Assembly (NCBI GenBank): GCA_010093515.1
Contig: MU001682.1
Coordinates: 379,997 to 443,996, forward strand
From: Lineolata rhizophorae
Taxonomy: Eukaryota; Ascomycota; Dothideomycetes; Lineolatales; Lineolataceae
Direction: 5' to 3'
DNA: 64,000 nt
The position numbers and the translations under genes were made by a program. This document shows, one piece after another, positions 55,975 to 64,000 of the stretch; the stretch's first letter is position 1, and each line of letters begins with the position of its first letter. The notes beneath the pieces are model-generated. The model was not told the DNA's origin, ran no database searches, and saw nothing but the letters and a program-made list of their open reading frames with translations.

Positions 55975-57774
55975 ATGGAGCTCCCGCCGCAGGAGCGTCC
56001 GCCCGCCTACCCCAGCTCGCTGTACCACGATCCCGAATCTCTACGGTTGCCCTCCGTGCCGCGCCATGAGCTCCCCGCCGCATCTGGTTCCGCGTCGTCC
56101 GTCAGCCTGCCGGAGCTGAGGTCGTTAGGGCTGCCCGACGCCCTCCAGGCCCGCGCCTACCAGGATGCGCAGTCGACGGATACACCGTGGATGCCCTCCG
56201 CTTCGCTGAGGAATGGCCCGCTCCCTCCTGCTTCGCTACTTGCCTCTCAGCCAGACCTTGACATGACTAGTCCGCGCGCCGAGAGCGTGGTTAGCGCCGA
56301 TGATCGGAGTATGCGTGCCCCGAGCGTCGTGTCGATGGACGACCCGGACGTGCGAATGGCAGCAGAAGCGCTGTCAGGGCTGGGGAACCCCGGTTCGTTC
56401 TCCGTCTGGGCCTTAGATAAGAGTAGTGCTGACGTCCTCTGTGGTGCAGATTTCATTCGCTCTCCCAGTAACCGGAGTGCCACTTTGCCGGCCTCTCCAG
56501 GAGCGAGTGCTTCAAGGTCTGTCGATGAAATCTCACAGGAGCCCGAACCACTATTATCCCTTCTTACGTCGAGCCATCCCTGGCTTGGGGGTACCATCAA
56601 TGGCTCTTTGAATGCGTATACATCGACAAAACATTACTCTCCCCGTTTCATCCAGTACGGTGCAGAATTTGTTGAGAGAAACATTGGGTCTCCTGTCGCG
56701 AATACGGTCGGTTCCATGGGCAGGCGTACAGGTGTCGAGGGGAGTCTACGCCGTTATCTTGGCGACCGCGGCCCTAGTGACTCAGGACGTGCCGAATCGG
56801 AGGAACGAGAAAGTGGCCATGGAAATAAGAGGAGGAGGGTGATGAGTTCTACGAGCGATGAGATGGACGTGGAAAAGGGTCTCAGGACGCCATCGTCACG
56901 GGGATTTCGGTCGCGGGCGGAATCTCAAGGGTCGTTCGCTGAGACACTTCCTGCGTACGACGAGAACAGCTCGCCCAAGTACGAAGAAATGAATTCTTTG
57001 GTTGTGTCGGAACCAACCTGCGAACCCAGCCGACCAGGCCAACTTCGCCGTGACCACAGCTGGTCGACTCAACTTATGATCACCACGTCCGGTTTGGGCG
57101 CCGCTTTGAGCGAGGGGTCTCTGCGTAGCTTGAAGTTTTGCTTAGGTCTCCTGCGCAACGGCATAGCTCATGTGACTAACCTCATGCGAGCGTTACGCAT
57201 GCTTTTGGATGAGTATGAGCAAATGACGAATTCTGACGAGCAAGAAGAGGAGGACAAGGTCGATATCGCCCAACCGGCGGAAGATAAGCCAATAGAAGGC
57301 CTGCCTCGCGACAAGGAAGAGGCGGCGCGCACCATCGCAGGGCGGATAAAAGCGATTAGCGACGACATTCTAAAGACGATGAAGACCGTGGTCAACTCTG
57401 TGTCTCGCTATACTGGAGGAGCGCTGCCTGAAAACGCGGGAGTCATTGTGCGAAGCCAGCTCTTGTCGATTCCCTCACGTTGGCGGGCTGCTTCGGCCTC
57501 TACTGCGACGGCCTCAGCCGGAGCTTCGGAACCCGTCCGCGCAGCCCATCGGATGCTCGCGTTCGCTAAGGAGGGGCTAGATATGATGACGCAGGTGACG
57601 CTCGTGGTGGACGGCACCGTCATCAGCGCGGAGAAGTGGCTTGATAGCCTTGGAAGGCGGAAAAAGGCGTCGACCGGCGCCGGCGCCGGCTCGTTTGATG
57701 CAAAAAGCGAAAAATGGGAGGACGCACAGGATCCCAGTGGCCAGAATGGCGGATCGATGAAGGAGAAGCAGTAA
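55975..57774 (+). CDS. OPI1-family phospholipid regulator
   Basis: In yeast, Opi1 is a phosphatidic-acid-responsive repressor of inositol/choline genes held at the ER by Scs2. Recognised from the core: HSWSTQLMITTSGLGAALSE, GSLRSLKFCLGLLRNG, the leucine-rich helix ALRMLLDEYEQM, and a C-terminal segment with LSIPSRWRAAS and AHRMLAFAKEGLDMMTQVT. The frame is open end to end (599 residues), but a 57-nt GT..AG intron at 56393-56449 joins GLGNP to DFIRSPSNRS, which matches relatives, giving 580 residues. Retaining the intron keeps frame and adds a 19-residue insert. A basic patch NKRRRVMSS is a plausible nuclear signal. Confidence 0.87.
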   Translation: MELPPQERPPAYPSSLYHDPESLRLPSVPRHELPAASGSASSVSLPELRSLGLPDALQARAYQDAQSTDTPWMPSASLRNGPLPPASLLASQPDLDMTSPRAESVVSADDRSMRAPSVVSMDDPDVRMAAEALSGLGNPGSFSVWALDKSSADVLCGADFIRSPSNRSATLPASPGASASRSVDEISQEPEPLLSLLTSSHPWLGGTINGSLNAYTSTKHYSPRFIQYGAEFVERNIGSPVANTVGSMGRRTGVEGSLRRYLGDRGPSDSGRAESEERESGHGNKRRRVMSSTSDEMDVEKGLRTPSSRGFRSRAESQGSFAETLPAYDENSSPKYEEMNSLVVSEPTCEPSRPGQLRRDHSWSTQLMITTSGLGAALSEGSLRSLKFCLGLLRNGIAHVTNLMRALRMLLDEYEQMTNSDEQEEEDKVDIAQPAEDKPIEGLPRDKEEAARTIAGRIKAISDDILKTMKTVVNSVSRYTGGALPENAGVIVRSQLLSIPSRWRAASASTATASAGASEPVRAAHRMLAFAKEGLDMMTQVTLVVDGTVISAEKWLDSLGRRKKASTGAGAGSFDAKSEKWEDAQDPSGQNGGSMKEKQ

Positions 57775-58278
57775 CCGGAGACGCGCTCGAAGCTTGTGTT
57801 TTGTCTTGATACCCTCCCTCATTTCGTTTGGTTTGTCGGGTGAGAGGGCACTACCATGCTTTGCTATTTGGTGTTTTCAAAAGTTCTTTCTAGGCTTGTA
57901 GAAATGCTAGCGCGTATGCTCTGTATTTTCGGGCCATTGGGTGCCTCTGAAGCGCTCCCGGACATGTGCGAGCGCCTACGAAGCCGACGTGCCCATGGCT
58001 CCGTGACAATAAGCGGTGCTTGTACGCAGGAGACAGCCAGGTGAAATGGATGCGGCGTCAAAACCGGAGGTCACGGTTCCGCGGGCATTAAATTTCAGGC
58101 TAAATTTACGTGACGGTTTAGAAGATCGGGGATTGCCGAGGAAAAGCCCCTCGCATCGCGGAGCATCGGTTTTGGTGTGGCAGTTCGGGTTCCCGGACCC
58201 TTGGCCAACCCCGGGCGCGGCCGTCGCACTCCGCCGCTGTCGGCATCGCGAAGGCGCCCCAATGCGCCTCTGGGAGCA
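57775..58278. other. Intergenic region, OPI1 3' end and metaxin-like promoter
   Basis: 504 bp. No gene supported; the right part is GC-rich leader. Confidence 0.4.
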
Positions 58279-59296
58279 ATGTCCGCCGATGAAGACCGTC
58301 CACCGTCGCGCGGCCCGGACGTGGCGTCTGCCTTCGCCGTCCCGGGCCCCGTCAAACGCCTCTTTGCGCGCTTCCCTCTCCGCGTCTATCCGCCCAACGG
58401 GCCGCCCCTGCGAGCGCCGCAAAACAGACGCGACCCTGTTCTCTACGTCTTCGCGACGCGTCGCGGCGCCGTCGCCGGCGCGCCGTCCTTCAACCCGGGC
58501 TGTCTGAAGTGGCAGGTTGGTTCTACCCGTGCTCGGGCTGCCCTCCTCGACCGCCGCGGCCCCATCGTGCTGATTCGAACGTTTCGGCACAGGCCTTCTT
58601 GAAGTTTAGAGGCGTCCGCTTTGTCTTAGCCAGCTCCAGCAACCACGCTTCCCCGTCCGGCGCTCTCCCCTTTCTCCTCCCTGCCGGAAGCCTGCCTCCT
58701 GATCCGGTCCCGTCCAACCGACTTGCGAAATGGGCTTCCGACGCAGCAGGCTATCCTGAGGAAAACTCACCGACTTCGCGAGAGTTCTCCTACCTCGGGC
58801 TTGTGGACCACAACATTCGCCGCGCTTGGGTATGTGGATGTAGTTTCCGGCCTAAAGACTCCTCGTGCAGCCTACTAACTGCTGTCAGCTGTACTCGTTA
58901 TACCTCACCCCCAATTTTGACTCTGTTGCCACCCCTCTCTACATCAATGCGACATCATCTGCGGCAGCTGTCCGACTCTTCCTTGCGCGCGAGCTTGTGA
59001 ACGCGGCCACAGACGCGCTGCTGGGAACCTCGTCGGTGATCGACGCCGCACAGCTGTATAGTGAAGCTGATGATGCTTTCGAGTCACTATCTATTCTTCT
59101 CGGCGAGGATTCTTGGTTCTTCGGTGCCGATAGTCCGGGCATACTGGATGCGGCTATATTCTCATACACAGAACCGCTCATTCAAGAAAGGCTAGGCGGG
59201 GGAGGAATGTGGGTCGATGGCACGTTACGTCAAATGGTACTTGGGCGACCGCGCTTGGTGGATCATCGCAATCGCATTCTTGGGATGTATTTCTAA
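58279..59296 (+). CDS. Metaxin/SAM35-like mitochondrial outer-membrane sorting protein
   Basis: GST-fold protein resembling the SAM35/Tob38 and metaxin subunits of the outer-membrane sorting complex that inserts beta-barrel proteins. Exons 58279-58515, 58593-58829, 58889-59296; 293 residues. Motifs: APSFNPGCLKWQ at the start of the thioredoxin-like half, then FLKFRGVRFVLAS and NHASPSGALPFLLP typical of the family, a GST-like helical half with REFSYLGLVDHNIRRAWLY, EDSWFFGADSPGILDAAIFSY. No membrane anchor is seen at the C-terminus, as in SAM35. Assignment to SAM35 rather than SAM37/metaxin-1 is by overall pattern and is moderate. Confidence 0.72.
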
Positions 59297-59556
59297 TTAC
59301 AAAATTGCTCACAAGGTTCAAATCATAGTCGCGGCACCGTCCTTTTTTGAGAGAATCCAAGCTGTATATAAAGCATTCCCCGGCGTTGGCCTTGTACAAA
59401 TAGACAGCCACAGAGCTTACGCATTAAATTACCTCTATTGCAAAGTGTATCCTTGCACTATCCCATGCTGCACTAGACTATATCTAACATGTTCGAGATG
59501 TACGCGAACCAGGCCAGCTGGTTGCTGCAGCCTATATACAAAGTTAGGACCGAAAC
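59297..59556. other. Gap between convergent genes
   Basis: 260 bp, AT-rich 3' sequence. Nothing recognised. Confidence 0.4.
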
Positions 59557-61728
59557 CTAGAAATCACTAAAAAGGGATCCGAGAGAACCGCTGTGTGAGC
59601 TGCCCCTGCTTAACCGAGGGCTTCGTCGGAGCTCCGGTCGCGGAGTGGTACCACCCTCCATTGTCGCCATCATTTCTTCCAGTGCTGTCGCTGAGGCAGG
59701 AGACGAGGACTTCGTCGAGCCGAGTGTCCGTCCAACATCCTCGGAGAAACGTACCCGCTTGGGAGTCTCGGGCCTCGTCTCTACGGAACCTGAACGGGCA
59801 CGCTTCTTAGCCTCGGGTAAGTTCCTCGAAAATTTGTTCTGAGAAGGCTCAAGCGGTGGGAGTGGTTGATATCCAGGCAAGATCAATTGTCCGGAGTTCC
59901 AACTCTGTTGGGTGCGGGTTACTTCGGGACCAGACGGCATGCTAGACGCACGCCTAGCTAAGGCTTCCTCGTTGTAATCGATAGGAGGCGATCTGTGGAG
60001 TCTGCTGCTTCGGCGCGGCGAGCTAGGAATGCTTGCTGGTGAACTAATGGTCTCGTCTCTTTCTATGGGTCTTGAGCGGCTACGCTTCTGGTGCCGTTCG
60101 CTGTCACTATCATCCTCACCACCATCCTGTCTCTTTCGCTTGGCCTCGCGTTTCGATTTCCGAGCCTCCATTCTAGCTTGGCAGTAGACCTCGAGATCCC
60201 CGAGGTGAACCGCCATGGTGGACGCTTTGTTGCCTCCTACCCTTTCCAGCTGTTTTCGAGTGCCCGCGCCACGTGCGTCGTGGCGCGCCTTTGTTATGAG
60301 GTAGCAAAGAGTTTCTTTATACGGCTTCTCAGCACCGCGTTCGAAGTCCGCGTGGTCAGGATATTTTGGATACTTTGCCTTGAATGCATCAAGGTCTCTA
60401 CTGGCGGTCCTGAGAAACGTCTCGGCTAAATACAAATCCGGCCCATTGTCGAAAGCAGCTGCGAAACGGTGGTTCGGCTCGGTGTTGAAACTCCGCGTGT
60501 CAACCTTGATGTCGACATGTCTACATACTGCCGGGAAGTCAAGGAAGCGCTCCAAGCAGTAGAGATGAACGTACCCCGCACAGTGGAATGGGTCTGCGTT
60601 CTTCTGGTACGTATGCCAGCGCTCGTCGAACGCGACCCGTAAGTGCCCGTGCAGGATCGTCCCCTTTGTGTATTTGTGGGCGGGGCAGCACTTGAACCGG
60701 CACCTGGAGCTCTGCGGCGTATGATAGCGCCGAGCAGAGTCGGCTGGGGCACGTTGGATCCAGAGCCTGAGCCTGAACTTCTCTGTCCTAGGATGTTCGA
60801 AAAGGAACTCATGTATCTGCCGAGCCGAGTACATTGGCTTGTCAAGCTCTCCAAATTTGTTATAGCGGAAGGCGTAATACTTGCTGTGCCAGTTTCCGTG
60901 AGGCTGGGGACATTCCTTGTAGTACCTTTTCGGGTCATACTGATTGATCTTTCCTGAGCGAATAGTCTTCCCTTCGGTTGTGTTGTTGATGCGGACCCAC
61001 CAATGTGAGCTGCTCCGACGTGGCTTCTGGAGCGGATACTTGAGCTGAGTCGCATCTACGCTCTGTTTGCGAATACTTTCTAGGCTGGAATTCCAGCTCA
61101 TGCTATTGCTTGTCGACCTACCGTTCTTTCTCTCTCCTGAATGCGTAGCAGGGGACCTTACAGCAGAAGGTGGCTTATGTCCAATCGCAAGCTGGGCACT
61201 AATCTGGTTGAAATCAGACGATGTGAGCATCTCGCTGCCTTCCTGGAAAGGTGGCTCTATTCCTAAAAGGGTTGGATCCTGGAAAGTAGTTGTGGGGTAA
61301 TCATATTGTCTGGCGTCCGGGGGAGGGTAACTTGATTGAGCAGGAAGGAGTACCTGCGAAGAGTTAGCAATAACGCCTTGCTGCTCATCAGGGCCGGAAG
61401 GAAAAGCTAATGGCGCTTGCAACGTGTTTTGCTGGACTTCCGTCTGAAAATAATCATTAGCATAGCCGATTTGGTCCATCTCGGTACCTTGGAGAATGAC
61501 ATCGTCAAGCTGGTACGCCCAAACATCTCCAGTTTGATTTTGTGGGATTACTTCGTTTAGCCACTCAGGATCTTCGATAAACTGAGTGTCACTCCGCTCA
61601 GCTGCTGATTCGCGTAGCTCAGCCCCAAGTTGCTCGAATTGCTCCTCGCCGAACGAGAACAATTCACCGTTGTCGTCAAAGTCCACCAGGGACCCTGGGC
61701 TCTGCCCGTTTCGGTGGTAACCTGTCAT
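59557..61728 (-). CDS. Large conserved fungal protein, function unknown, intronless
   Basis: 723 residues in one exon from ATG 61728. An acidic, Gln/Ser-rich N-terminus (about 230 residues, FDDNGELFSFGEEQFEQLG) is followed by an aromatic- and Cys-rich core around residues 240-420: SHWWVRINNTTEGKTIRSG, INQYDPKRYYKECPQPHG, ARQIHEFLFEHPRTEKFRLR, LWIQRAPADSARRYHTP, SRCRFKCCPAHKYTKGTILH and HLRVAFDERWHTY, PFHCAGYVHLYCLERFLDFP. The Cys/His pattern suggests a metal-binding fold. The C-terminal third is basic and disordered (KSKREAKRKRQDGG, KRVRFSEDVG), which would suit a nuclear protein. The core is reminiscent of conserved Pezizomycotina proteins I cannot name. No enzyme motif is seen. Confidence 0.82.
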   Translation of the reverse strand: MTGYHRNGQSPGSLVDFDDNGELFSFGEEQFEQLGAELRESAAERSDTQFIEDPEWLNEVIPQNQTGDVWAYQLDDVILQGTEMDQIGYANDYFQTEVQQNTLQAPLAFPSGPDEQQGVIANSSQVLLPAQSSYPPPDARQYDYPTTTFQDPTLLGIEPPFQEGSEMLTSSDFNQISAQLAIGHKPPSAVRSPATHSGERKNGRSTSNSMSWNSSLESIRKQSVDATQLKYPLQKPRRSSSHWWVRINNTTEGKTIRSGKINQYDPKRYYKECPQPHGNWHSKYYAFRYNKFGELDKPMYSARQIHEFLFEHPRTEKFRLRLWIQRAPADSARRYHTPQSSRCRFKCCPAHKYTKGTILHGHLRVAFDERWHTYQKNADPFHCAGYVHLYCLERFLDFPAVCRHVDIKVDTRSFNTEPNHRFAAAFDNGPDLYLAETFLRTASRDLDAFKAKYPKYPDHADFERGAEKPYKETLCYLITKARHDARGAGTRKQLERVGGNKASTMAVHLGDLEVYCQARMEARKSKREAKRKRQDGGEDDSDSERHQKRSRSRPIERDETISSPASIPSSPRRSSRLHRSPPIDYNEEALARRASSMPSGPEVTRTQQSWNSGQLILPGYQPLPPLEPSQNKFSRNLPEAKKRARSGSVETRPETPKRVRFSEDVGRTLGSTKSSSPASATALEEMMATMEGGTTPRPELRRSPRLSRGSSHSGSLGSLFSDF

Positions 61729-62206
61729 CGTCGAAAACTGCTCTTCTTGAAACTTGTATAGGCTCCGTAGGAGGCAAGTCAGGGAAATTTACAAGGGATA
61801 ATAGGGAGTAAAACCTCAACCACGAAAGCTTGATCGAATTTTGTCAAAAATACAATGCTCGTGAGAAGGGCCCATGGCGCGCTTAAGAATGTTCGAGTCT
61901 TTGTCCTTACTAATGACAAAGCCTTTGTCAATAGTTGCTTCAATCGCCATTATACCCTTGTTTGAAGGTATCTTAGAATAGCTATCTTCAGAAAAAGCCC
62001 GAATAGGAATGACTTATAAGATGGGTGGATAGACAAAGGGGCTTCGAAAGCTACACCGAAGCCACTTTGTTTTCCGAGTAGTCCATTAGCCTAGCCCAGG
62101 TTTGCGAGAGGAACCTCTCGCGCGGTCATTTCAGTCTAGCCAAATGCCTCCGGAATATTCTGATTTGTGCATGAAGAATCTTTCTGCGAATTGATTACCT
62201 AGTAGA
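61729..62206. other. Gap between unknown-protein promoter and BCKDH stop
   Basis: 478 bp, AT-rich. No gene supported. Confidence 0.4.
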
Positions 62207-63519
62207 CTAGTATTCTATCGTATTCTTGATTGCGTCATATATTCCTTGTCGGGTGGTTAAAAAAATCTAGGCGAACCGCGGGGGGGGGGGGGTAGATTCG
62301 TGATTGCTTACTGGCAACGTCAGGGATATTGAATCGTTCATAAACAAGCCCCGTGTGCGTACTCCATCCAGTGATTCTTTTCACCGGAGCCTCCAGTCTA
62401 AGCAAGGCTCCTTCTTGTATGCTGGCAGCTACTTCAGAAGCTACTCCTGCATTAAACATGCTTTCGTGGACGACAATAGCTCTCCCCGTTTTGCGGACGC
62501 TTTCCAGGATAGTGTTGCGATCCCATGGGTAAATCGTTCTCATATCAATCAGCTCGACTTTGATGTCAAGATCATTCTCGGCCGCCGCAATGGCGGCAGA
62601 GCAAGTGTACAGAGGTGCGCCATATGAGATAATACTGAGGTCTGATCCTGGCTTGACAATCTCGGCCTTGGACAGAGGGAAAGCATAAGGTTCTGCAGGC
62701 ACTTGCTCAACAGCAGCCCGGTATAGTACCTTTGGCTCCATGAAGACAACCGGATCATTGCATTCAATTGCGGAGATGAGCAGTCCTTTGGCCTGAATGG
62801 GACATCTGGGCATCACTACCTTGAGACCCGGAACATGGGTAAACAACGACTCGGGTGATTGGGAGTGATAACTATGGATGTCTAGTCAACGCTATGGTTA
62901 CGCAATAGGAGTTATTGTATTGCCGGGAGCACGTGAACGACACTTACAGAGCGCCATGGCCAACACCGCCGCAAGGCATTCGTACGACCAAGCCTCCACA
63001 GTTCATGCCAGTACCGCCAGACCTGTATCTAAACTTGGCAGCCTCGTTGACGAACTGATCGAAAGCTGGGTATACATAGTCGGCAAATTGAATTTCGGCG
63101 ACCGGGCGCATACCCTCGGCGGCACAGCCTATAGCAAAGCCCACGATGCCTTGTTCGCTCAGCGGAGTATTGAAGACGCGCTCGGATCCGAAATCGGTGG
63201 CTAGGTTCATGCTGCAGCGGAATACGCCCCCGAAGGCAACATCCTCGCCGAATACTAGGACACGCTCGTCGGTCGACAAAGCGTGCCGCAAGGCAGAGTT
63301 GACGGATTGGAAGAGGTTGCTTCGTATTGTCTTGGACTGACGTGCCGAAGCTGGCAGTTCTGGGTTCGCTAGAGCGGTTTGGGACGTGTGACATAGCAAC
63401 GGCGTGCTAGAGAAATCGGTAGGGCGGTTCAGGCGTGCGTTTGGAGGGAAGGTCGAGCTTCGCCGACCACCAGCTTGTTGGAACGGGAGAGTGCGCAGTC
63501 TTGGGAGGATGGGTCGCAT
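62207..63519 (-). CDS. Branched-chain 2-oxoacid dehydrogenase E1-beta subunit
   Basis: Thiamine-diphosphate E1 beta chain that pairs with an alpha chain in mitochondria to decarboxylate keto acids from Leu, Ile and Val. Exons 63519-62948, 62871-62312, 62244-62207; 389 residues. Presequence region [21 protein letters not shown] at the start. Core: [71 protein letters not shown], then [19 protein letters not shown] and [49 protein letters not shown], with final [15 protein letters not shown]. The last exon is 38 nt after an intron holding a 13-base G run. ATG 63519 chosen. Confidence 0.95.
62280..62292. repeat. G13 homopolymer inside the last BCKDH intron
   Basis: Thirteen G residues on the plus strand (C run in the transcript), inside intron 62311-62245 close to its middle. 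Prone to length change and sequencing error. Confidence 0.85.
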
Positions 63520-64000
63520 CGTCGGCGTTACCACCTCCTCGATGGTGCCGGGGCGCGGTCGCGAATTCTCAAGGCAGTGCAAGGCGTGGTGTTGGTGTCC
63601 ATGACACTGCTTGGAGCGGCCGCGGTGGAGGATGCTCACATTGCTGGTTTGCTGCGTGAAGGAGGCCGACGGTAGCCGGGCGACTAGTCCCGCAGGGCTG
63701 ACGCGCTGACGAGTGCCGATTGGCCGACCAAGTGTTTACGTAAGCGAATCGCGCTCTCCGTGATCCGCCGTTTGACTCGACGGCGTGATAATGTAGACTA
63801 ATTCTCGAAGACTGTGCGGTTGATAGAACGGCGTAGATAACAATCTCGCCCAATGCGATCCTGAGTAATAGCAGACCACCGTATGCCTAGGCCAGAACTC
63901 CTTGGTCTCAAAATGATACCCGTCTCCCAGTTCTAATTATAATACATAAACCGATCCCCGCGAGTCCGTTCCCAGCTTTACCGGTCAAGTGGGAGTCTAG
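63520..64000. other. Promoter region of BCKDH E1-beta to window edge
   Basis: 481 bp. Upstream sequence of the E1-beta gene; no gene recognised before the right edge. Confidence 0.4.

Overview
The window is nuclear DNA of a filamentous ascomycete (Pezizomycotina). Evidence: short introns of about 50-80 nt with GT..AG ends and CTAAC/CTGAC-like branch sites, GC-rich compact coding sequence, and a gene set typical of the group (palC pH-signalling protein, a CYS-3/MetR-type sulfur bZIP, OPI1, a Neurospora mtr-like amino acid permease, trimethyllysine dioxygenase). I cannot name the genus. I support 33 protein genes (one cut by the left edge) and two arginine tRNA genes. I see no virus-like element, no intact transposon and no CRISPR array.

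Layout. 1-10.3 kb: KIN17 (partial), 4-hydroxyphenylpyruvate dioxygenase, TIP41, IMP dehydrogenase, mitochondrial GTPase MTG1, a Sel1/TPR-like protein and the rRNA-processing factor FCF2, mostly in divergent pairs. 10.9-23 kb: ornithine aminotransferase, a sugar transporter, palC, O-acetylhomoserine sulfhydrylase and a PhoD-like phosphatase. 24-41 kb: gamma-glutamyltransferase, a secreted-type serine beta-lactamase-like hydrolase, tRNA-Arg(ACG), a CYS-3-like bZIP, a DUF202 membrane protein, tRNA endonuclease subunit SEN54, a nine-exon amino acid permease, a Dot5/PrxQ peroxiredoxin, ribose-5-phosphate isomerase and a BED-finger protein that looks derived from a hAT transposase. 42-49.5 kb: RIB3, gamma-glutamylcyclotransferase, an R3H-associated protein, inositol-pentakisphosphate 2-kinase and an NDUFAF5-like methyltransferase. 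50-54 kb: a more AT-rich, gene-poor stretch with a ten-exon trimethyllysine dioxygenase, tRNA-Arg(CCG) and an orphan gene with 23-codon tandem repeats. 54.6-64 kb: a cyclin-L-like protein, OPI1, a metaxin/SAM35-like protein, a large conserved fungal protein of unknown function and the branched-chain 2-oxoacid dehydrogenase E1-beta subunit.

Most genes are housekeeping and no biosynthetic gene cluster is present. A loose functional theme is sulfur and glutathione handling: the sulfhydrylase, gamma-glutamyltransferase, the CYS-3-type regulator and gamma-glutamylcyclotransferase lie within 26 kb, but the order may be chance. The most interesting observations are gene-structure oddities: an in-frame TGA followed by a coding-looking lysine-rich tail, a GC-AG intron next to a 14-nt exon, a retained-intron option in OPI1, a possible organelle-targeting extension on ribose-5-phosphate isomerase, the repeat orphan with a one-base slip, and the exapted BED finger. 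All exon borders below were inferred by eye from splice motifs, reading-frame continuity and family knowledge.
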